DNA of 64,000 nucleotides, from positions 42,421 to 106,420 of the forward strand of contig JAAUZV010000006.1 in NCBI GenBank assembly GCA_014804425.1. Direction: 5' to 3'. The notes beneath the pieces are model-generated. The model saw only the letters and a list, made by a program, of their open reading frames with translations. It was not told the origin of the DNA and made no database searches. The DNA is from Lachnospiraceae bacterium. Its GTDB lineage: Bacteria > Bacillota > Clostridia > Lachnospirales > Lachnospiraceae. Below, one piece after another: positions 59,016 through 64,000 of the stretch. The position numbers were made by a program, and so were the translations under genes. The first letter of the stretch is position 1. Every line of letters begins with the position of its first letter.

Positions 59016-60333
59016 GTTCGCTTTGTTTGGTAAAAATTCTATAATCCCAAACTACTAATAAAGAGCTGAGTATCCATATGATCGGTTCACAGATACAGAT
59101 TCCGAAATATCCAAGCGCCGGTGCAAGTACAGCAGCGGCAACAATTTTTAACACGAGTTCCACGACACTTCCGCAAATGGGCACGATTTTTCTCCCCACT
59201 CCCTGCAGTCCGTTGCGGAGTACAAGGAGAATACTAAGTACAAAAAAGAACGGAACATTCCAGCACATATATTTTAAAGCAGTATGAATTACCTCGGGAT
59301 CGATCGTACCCGTCAGTACTTGAATCATCCAGCGGCCGAACAGCAAAACAACGATCAGCGCAAACGCACTCCATGCAAATGAGATAAGGATACCATAACG
59401 TATTCCTTTTTTTACTCTATCGCTTTTTCCTGCACCGTAATTCTGGCTTGCAAAAGTCGAGGTTGCCATCGCGATCGTACCAAGCGGCAGCGTGAATACA
59501 TCGTTTATCTTTCTTGCCGAGGTATGCGCGGCAATCGTAGCAGTTCCGAAGGAATTTACTGCGCCCTGCATGATGATGGAGCCTACATAAACGATGGCCT
59601 CCATAAGTCCCAGCGCAAAACCCGTGTTGATCAGCTCCAGCAGCAGCGGCTTGTCAAACGCAAGCTCTTTTATGCCGAAAATCAGCTCAGGACATTTTTT
59701 GATACAGTATATAAAGCATAATATGACTGAGATTCCCTGTGAGATGACCGTGGCGTATGCCGCACCTGCAACTCCCATTGAGAAGCCTTTCACAAAAAGA
59801 ATATCCAGTCCGATATTTACGAATGACGAAACCATCAAAAAATACAAGGGCACCCTGCTATTACCTATCGCTCTCATCATACCTGCCAGCATATTGTAAG
59901 TAACGGTAACGACTATGGCCAGAAGAATGATCATCATATAGCGCCTTGTGTCGCCGATGATCTTTTCAGGCGTTTTCAGCAGATGAAGAAGCGGATTGAG
60001 TGCGATCACGCTGATCAGTGTCAGTACTACTGCGATCATCGCGGAAAGAATATAGGTCAGCGAGACCGATCTTCTCATGGTCTGTTTGTCTCCGGCGCCG
60101 AAAAAACGGGCTATAATAACTGCAAATCCGTTCGTGATACCTTCGGTTAAATTTATCATAAGTGCATATACCGGGGCTGCCGCGCCTATGGAAGCCAATG
60201 CGTCATCACCCAAAACATTGCCTATAATCGCCGTATCCACTATGTTATACATCTGCTGAAAGATATTGCCAATCAGAACGGGCACCGCAAACCCTGCCAG
60301 ATTTTTGATGATACTTCCCTGCGTCATGTTCAT
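58996..60333 (-). CDS. MATE-family efflux transporter
   Basis: A 445-residue, twelve-span membrane protein that exports drugs or cations using a sodium or proton gradient. The N-terminal MTQGSIIKNLAGFAVPVLIGN and FQQMYNIVDTAIIG are characteristic, and the second half repeats the pattern. The best ribosome binding site (GGAG) serves an ATG at 60349 in another frame, 16 bases upstream; a tract of six A residues follows that ATG. One A fewer would fuse it in frame to this gene. As written, translation must start at 60333 or 60327. A divergent AraC regulator is upstream. Confidence 0.88.
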   Translation of the reverse strand: MNMTQGSIIKNLAGFAVPVLIGNIFQQMYNIVDTAIIGNVLGDDALASIGAAAPVYALMINLTEGITNGFAVIIARFFGAGDKQTMRRSVSLTYILSAMIAVVLTLISVIALNPLLHLLKTPEKIIGDTRRYMMIILLAIVVTVTYNMLAGMMRAIGNSRVPLYFLMVSSFVNIGLDILFVKGFSMGVAGAAYATVISQGISVILCFIYCIKKCPELIFGIKELAFDKPLLLELINTGFALGLMEAIVYVGSIIMQGAVNSFGTATIAAHTSARKINDVFTLPLGTIAMATSTFASQNYGAGKSDRVKKGIRYGILISFAWSAFALIVVLLFGRWMIQVLTGTIDPEVIHTALKYMCWNVPFFFVLSILLVLRNGLQGVGRKIVPICGSVVELVLKIVAAAVLAPALGYFGICICEPIIWILSSLLVVWDYRIFTKQSEPNPSCR

Positions 60334-60484
60334 GGATGAATTTTTTCATGATATGATCTCCTCTCATGTGCGTTTCGACCTGTTGTTGGTAATATATCAC
60401 TCACCGAAAGAAGAATAAAACATTTATATTGTTTTTTCGTCATTTTTATTATTGTTTTTTAAGTTGGGGAAATGAGGAAGCAGC

Positions 60485-61231
60485 ATGAAAGAGAATATCA
60501 CAAAAAAACTCGCCTATCTTGAATTTCTGAATCGAGAGAATGGTTTTCGCCACCATAAATACGATGAAAAAATGCAGCAGTATGAATACCTGAAAAACGG
60601 CGATATGAGATCGATTGACGAGAGCGTAAAGCGGATACGTGCATCCGATGTCGGGCATTTATCTGACAATCCGGTAAAAAATCTGCTATACCTATGCATT
60701 TGTAACATCACGTTAGTAACACGTTTTTCAATAGAAGGCAGTATGGATTCCGAAAAAGCCTATACCGCAAGTGATCTGTATATCCAGAAATATGACAGGG
60801 CCAAAACGGTCGAAGAATTGTACGAGCTTCAGCGGGAGATGATAACCTATTTTACAAAGGCTGTTGCAGATGCAAAAAAAGAATCTGTCTTTTCAAAGCC
60901 GGTCATTCTCTGTATGGACTATGTTCATTATCATCTTCACGAGGATATCAAATGTTCTGTCCTTGCAGAAAAAGTGAAACTGAATCAGTCCTATTTATCG
61001 GTTCTTTTCAAACGTGAAACGGGCGTAAGCATCACCGAGTATGTGATACTCAAACGGATGGAAGCCGCAGAAAATATGCTGAAATATTCCGACTATTCTC
61101 TCACCGAGATCGCCGACCTGCTTAACTTTTCCAGTTACAGCCATTTTGCAAAAACATTCAGAAAGTATTATCATTCAAGTCCAAAAGAGTTTCGAAACAA
61201 AGAGTTTCGACATATCGAGTGGGGCAAATAA
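60485..61231 (+). CDS. AraC-family transcriptional regulator
   Basis: A 248-residue regulator. The first 140 residues form a ligand- or partner-sensing domain I cannot name. The C-terminal 100 residues are two helix-turn-helix motifs (CSVLAEKVKLNQSYLSVLFKRETGVS and LTEIADLLNFSSYSHFAKTFRKYY) with the AraC signature end. It is divergent from the MATE gene across a short gap and probably controls it. GAGG seven bases before the ATG sets the start. A long perfect inverted repeat follows its stop. Confidence 0.88.
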   Translation: MKENITKKLAYLEFLNRENGFRHHKYDEKMQQYEYLKNGDMRSIDESVKRIRASDVGHLSDNPVKNLLYLCICNITLVTRFSIEGSMDSEKAYTASDLYIQKYDRAKTVEELYELQREMITYFTKAVADAKKESVFSKPVILCMDYVHYHLHEDIKCSVLAEKVKLNQSYLSVLFKRETGVSITEYVILKRMEAAENMLKYSDYSLTEIADLLNFSSYSHFAKTFRKYYHSSPKEFRNKEFRHIEWGK

Positions 61232-61243
61232 TCTGCAAAACAA

Positions 61244-61286
61244 ATTCGCACAAATACATACTTCACGGTCATGTATTTGTGCGAAT
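61244..61286. terminator. Perfect 16-bp inverted repeat between araC-type and TIR genes
   Basis: ATTCGCACAAATACAT and its exact complement flank an 11-base loop. It lies between convergent genes; the flanking T tracts are weak, so termination may be modest. Confidence 0.7.
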
Positions 61287-61314
61287 ATTCTGTCAAATGC
61301 GGGAACTCTCACGT

Positions 61315-62769
61315 TTATTCCCCGCTCTCCTCACCGCGGAAGGTGACAAGACGCAGGTCCACGGTCAGCGCCGGACGCACACCGAAGCCTTCCAGACCCG
61401 CATTTTCCTGCCTGATCACCCTTTCGGTATAACCGTTGTCCACCAGATAGCACAGACTTGCCGCTTCCGTCTCCGGTTCACGGAGCCACCAGCTCAGGCA
61501 CTCGGCTCCGTACGTATTATAATCCAGAATATACCAGAGGCTTTGATCCTGTTCGATCGCCGCGTCCGTGGGCGACGCGAACTTTCTCATGCCCGCATCG
61601 TCAAACCATGAAAGCTCCTCCAAAGATAACAGCCACACTCTGTCATAAGTCGTCACGTTCTCTGTCTCCGAAAGCGCATTCCCCTTCGTCACAAGCTCCG
61701 TTTCCACGATCGCATCGCGTTCTTCCTGTGTAAATCCGTAAAGAAAACCCGCTTCATTCTGATAGCCGTTTTTCTTTTCCGCCATTGCTGCCGCCACCGG
61801 CGGCTGATCGGTATAATTGACAACTTCAGTATCGGCGTTCAGCCATGTCCTCAGATTTGAAGCGCTCCAATCGCTGTTGCCGCGCACCCTTATCTGAAGC
61901 GCCATATCGGTATCCGCCTCGGACTCCCTTGTCCAGTAATCCTTGTCCCCGTCATAATTATAGCGTCCGCTCTCCGCCGTGTCATACGCCTTCATCGTCA
62001 GAATGTGGGAAGCGATCAGAACCGCCTGCGTTCCATCCTCGGAAATGCGCAGCACACGCCACTCAATATCCTCGTCTAAATAGCTCCCGAACAGCACCGT
62101 CTCGCCCACCTGAACCGAGACCGGTTCCGGCTCGTTCTTCTCTGCTGCGGTCTGCCCCGCTTCAGGCTTTCGCATGGCAAAAAAAGCAATCGCCGCAATC
62201 GCAAGCACGGCGACCGCCGCCACCGCAAAAATTCCGGCTTTCCGCTTTGCGGCATCTTTGGGTTTCTGATCCGCCGCATTTCCGACCGCTTTGGTTTTCT
62301 GACCCGCCGCATTTCCGGCTGCTTTTGGTTCCTGATCCGCTGCATTTCCGACCGCTTCTGTTCTGTCCGGCTCCGCATTCTCTTTTTCTGCAAGATCCTG
62401 CGCAAACGCCACAATATCGGCATAATCCTCCTGCGGCTTCGAGCTGACCCACTGATGCGTCATCAGGAAATATTCCATGGATTTGGAAAGCGCCACGTCC
62501 TCAATCTTATATACCAGAATCGGCGTGCCGCCGCTGACCGCATGCTCCACCTCCCGCAAAACATGAGGAGAGCTGTTTGCATTCTCAGACATCAGCAAAA
62601 CCACTGCCGCCGACTCGTCAATGCCGTTGATGATCTCCTCCGCATATTCTTTTCCCGGTCGGATGTTCCTCGGCGCGATAAAGCATTGGATGCCGTTTTT
62701 CTCAAGCTGCTCACAAATCTGCTCCGCGATCGCGGCATCCTTGGAGGAATGTGATAAAAAAATCTGCAT
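61315..62769 (-). CDS. TIR-domain protein with membrane helix and DUF6273-like domain
   Basis: A 484-residue protein. An N-terminal TIR domain (about 1-130) begins IFLSHSSKDAAIAEQIC and keeps the LREVEHA glutamate used in NAD cleavage by active TIRs. A linker of three 12-residue repeats (GNAADQEPKA type) leads to a membrane helix (about 180-200). A C-terminal domain of about 280 residues has WRVLRI, SNLRTWLN and the SWWLREPE and FGVRPALTV motifs, resembling DUF6273. The TIR side should be cytoplasmic and the DUF6273 side outside. Whether it signals or defends is unknown. Confidence 0.78.
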   Translation of the reverse strand: MQIFLSHSSKDAAIAEQICEQLEKNGIQCFIAPRNIRPGKEYAEEIINGIDESAAVVLLMSENANSSPHVLREVEHAVSGGTPILVYKIEDVALSKSMEYFLMTHQWVSSKPQEDYADIVAFAQDLAEKENAEPDRTEAVGNAADQEPKAAGNAAGQKTKAVGNAADQKPKDAAKRKAGIFAVAAVAVLAIAAIAFFAMRKPEAGQTAAEKNEPEPVSVQVGETVLFGSYLDEDIEWRVLRISEDGTQAVLIASHILTMKAYDTAESGRYNYDGDKDYWTRESEADTDMALQIRVRGNSDWSASNLRTWLNADTEVVNYTDQPPVAAAMAEKKNGYQNEAGFLYGFTQEERDAIVETELVTKGNALSETENVTTYDRVWLLSLEELSWFDDAGMRKFASPTDAAIEQDQSLWYILDYNTYGAECLSWWLREPETEAASLCYLVDNGYTERVIRQENAGLEGFGVRPALTVDLRLVTFRGEESGE

Positions 62770-62942
62770 GATATGTTTCTCCTTAACGTAATCTTTTCGT
62801 CAGTGCCGCTCAATATATAACGTTTTCCTGCGACATTTCCACCATTCTTTTCAGCGCGTCCTGCTATGCCCTATGGCAAGAAAAAACCATGATCATATAA
62901 CAGCGACTCAATGCCCGCGCTTGGTTCAAACCTGATTCCACG

Positions 62943-63377
62943 CTATTCTTCATATCCGCCGGTCACTTCTATCGGATTTCCGTCGGGGTCCATGAAGGTA
63001 AAATACCAATAAGGCGAAAAAACCTGAATAAACCGGATAGGAGTCAGCTCCGCCGCGATCCCCAAGCCCTTGATCCTTTCATATTCCGCCTTGAGATCTT
63101 CCGCTCCCAGGTTAATGAATACTTTACGCGTATTCGGATGATCCGCGATTTTGCTCTGATCGTCATAGATCTCCCAATACTCCCCTTTTGTGATCACCTG
63201 GTCTGCGTTTTCCTTATCAAAATAACCATTCATCAGACAGAGATTGAGCCCGTCAATCTGAAACATTGCAAACCGCTTCCCATTTACCGCGCTCACTTTT
63301 TTATCCAATACTTTTTCATAAAAAGAAATCGACCGTTCAAAATCTTTCACGATCAAATATACGGAACCGTACCGCAT
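62943..63377 (-). CDS. VOC (glyoxalase/bleomycin-resistance) family protein
   Basis: A 144-residue cytoplasmic protein of the vicinal-oxygen-chelate superfamily. Two beta-alpha-beta modules are visible: VYLIVKDFERSISFYEKVL at the start and INLGAEDLKAEYERIK in the second half, ending FTFMDPDGNPIEV. Members are lyases, dioxygenases or drug-binding proteins; no substrate can be assigned. GGAGG before the ATG at 63377 sets the start, and the track's longer form would overlap the ribosome binding site. It follows the epimerase gene by 45 bases and is probably co-transcribed. Confidence 0.88.
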   Translation of the reverse strand: MRYGSVYLIVKDFERSISFYEKVLDKKVSAVNGKRFAMFQIDGLNLCLMNGYFDKENADQVITKGEYWEIYDDQSKIADHPNTRKVFINLGAEDLKAEYERIKGLGIAAELTPIRFIQVFSPYWYFTFMDPDGNPIEVTGGYEE

Positions 63378-63422
63378 CGTTATTCCTCCCTCAAACCGTC
63401 CGATATTGCAGGCATGCATATG

Positions 63423-64000
63423 TCAGGCGTCCGGCAAATAACGCCCCTTGAGATGCTCCTCCATATACGCTATGTACGGTCTTCTTTCCACCTCATCTGC
63501 GTGCTGTTCATACCAGATAAACGCTTCCCGCAGACCATCCTGCAGATTCCTCGTATCTTTCATCCATTCGCATTGTCCGGAGACATCCAGCACATATTCA
63601 TAATCAGAAAAACAAAAATATTTCCGCTGTTCGATCTCCTTTGGCACATGGACAAACCGCGCCTGCTTACCGACGACCCGATAGCAGAGCGCAGCCCACT
63701 CGCGAACAGAAACCTCATTGGGATTTCCGACATTAAAAATATGCTGCTCCGGCTTTTTCTGTAAGATCACATCAATGAACCTGCATAGATCGTGCACATG
63801 GAAAAACTGCAATTTCATCTCTCCGTCTCCGGGCAGATAGAACGGCCTGTCCTGCAACGCGCAGTCAAAAACAAGCGCCTCCCGATACACATCGTTCATC
63901 GGTCCGTATAAGTACGGCGGCCTAAGAATGTAGGCGCCCGGCTTTCTTTTTTGCAGGGTCTCCTCCGCTTCGATCTTATCCGTGCCGTATTTTCCCCAAA
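63423..64000 (-). CDS. NAD-dependent epimerase/dehydratase, C-terminal part (runs off right edge)
   Basis: The open frame continues past the track's ATG at 63899 to the right edge. The upstream codons WGKYGTDKIEAEE contain the YxxxK active site (YGTDK), and ILRPPYLYGPMNDVY is the typical strand after it. The visible 192 residues include the substrate-binding FHVHDLCRFIDVI and IFNVGNPNEVSV motifs of extended short-chain sugar epimerases. The NAD-binding N-terminus lies outside the window. The substrate, probably a nucleotide sugar or similar, cannot be told. Confidence 0.85.
   Translation of the reverse strand, partial: WGKYGTDKIEAEETLQKRKPGAYILRPPYLYGPMNDVYREALVFDCALQDRPFYLPGDGEMKLQFFHVHDLCRFIDVILQKKPEQHIFNVGNPNEVSVREWAALCYRVVGKQARFVHVPKEIEQRKYFCFSDYEYVLDVSGQCEWMKDTRNLQDGLREAFIWYEQHADEVERRPYIAYMEEHLKGRYLPDA

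Overview
The window looks like chromosomal DNA of a Gram-positive, moderate-GC member of the Clostridia, most likely a Lachnospiraceae. The reasons are near-universal GGAGG ribosome binding sites, a T-box leader on thrS, a CIRCE element on htpG, a C_GCAxxG_C_C protein, a GH130 mannoside phosphorylase, and a large operon resembling the DUF5716/DUF5717 genes known mainly from this family. Family names are from memory and no search was run. About four fifths of the genes are on the minus strand. I see no rRNA, CRISPR array, insertion sequence or phage module. There is one tRNA, tRNA-Gly(GCC).

Layout. 1-2.8 kb: thrS (cut by the left edge) behind a T-box and a small membrane protein gene, then tag and a methyltransferase. 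3.1-5.6 kb: a three-gene ABC-2 exporter. 5.6-15.8 kb: housekeeping and accessory genes, including a YczE-like membrane protein, a GH130 enzyme, pepT, a SEC-C protein, a HAD hydrolase, a LysM-M14 cell-wall peptidase, a secreted SGNH hydrolase and a DegV protein. 15.9-21.2 kb: a purine cluster transcribed purC-purF-purB-purA. 21.2-29.4 kb: a five-gene operon of unknown function. It holds a 1188-aa protein, an Hsp70/actin-like protein, a TPR-like protein, a coiled-coil membrane protein and a polytopic membrane protein. 29.57-29.83 kb: a compact convergent locus that looks like a type I toxin-antitoxin pair, absent from the ORF track.

30-42 kb: a PfkB sugar-phosphate kinase, htpG, a parvulin lipoprotein, a PHP protein, a zinc-ribbon repeat protein overlapping dihydrofolate reductase, a beta-CASP nuclease, and an HD-GYP operon with a structured leader. 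42.4-51.2 kb: tRNA-Gly, a membrane-anchored GH3 enzyme, an AT-rich gap with a strong promoter, a TauE permease, a MacB-type ABC system with a large surface protein, and a glycosyltransferase. 51.4-64 kb: mutY, a 5'-nucleotidase behind an SOS-box-like site, DUF1653, a TetR regulator with an AlkD-like protein, an ECF sigma factor fused to an extra domain, a lipoprotein, a divergent AraC/MATE pair, a TIR-TM-DUF6273 protein, a VOC protein and a partial sugar epimerase.

Ways the parts connect. The TetR gene carries a TTGAAC-N3-GTTCAA operator inside its promoter, and the same arms and spacing occur downstream of the degV promoter 40 kb away, suggesting one regulon. A family of terminator-like hairpins headed by TATAGGAAATT recurs in three intergenic gaps. 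Purine synthesis genes and a 5'-nucleotidase sit in the same region but under separate promoters. The best candidates for undescribed biology are the five-gene Hsp70-like operon, the small toxin-antitoxin locus, the sigma-factor fusion and the repeated TATAGGAAATT element.
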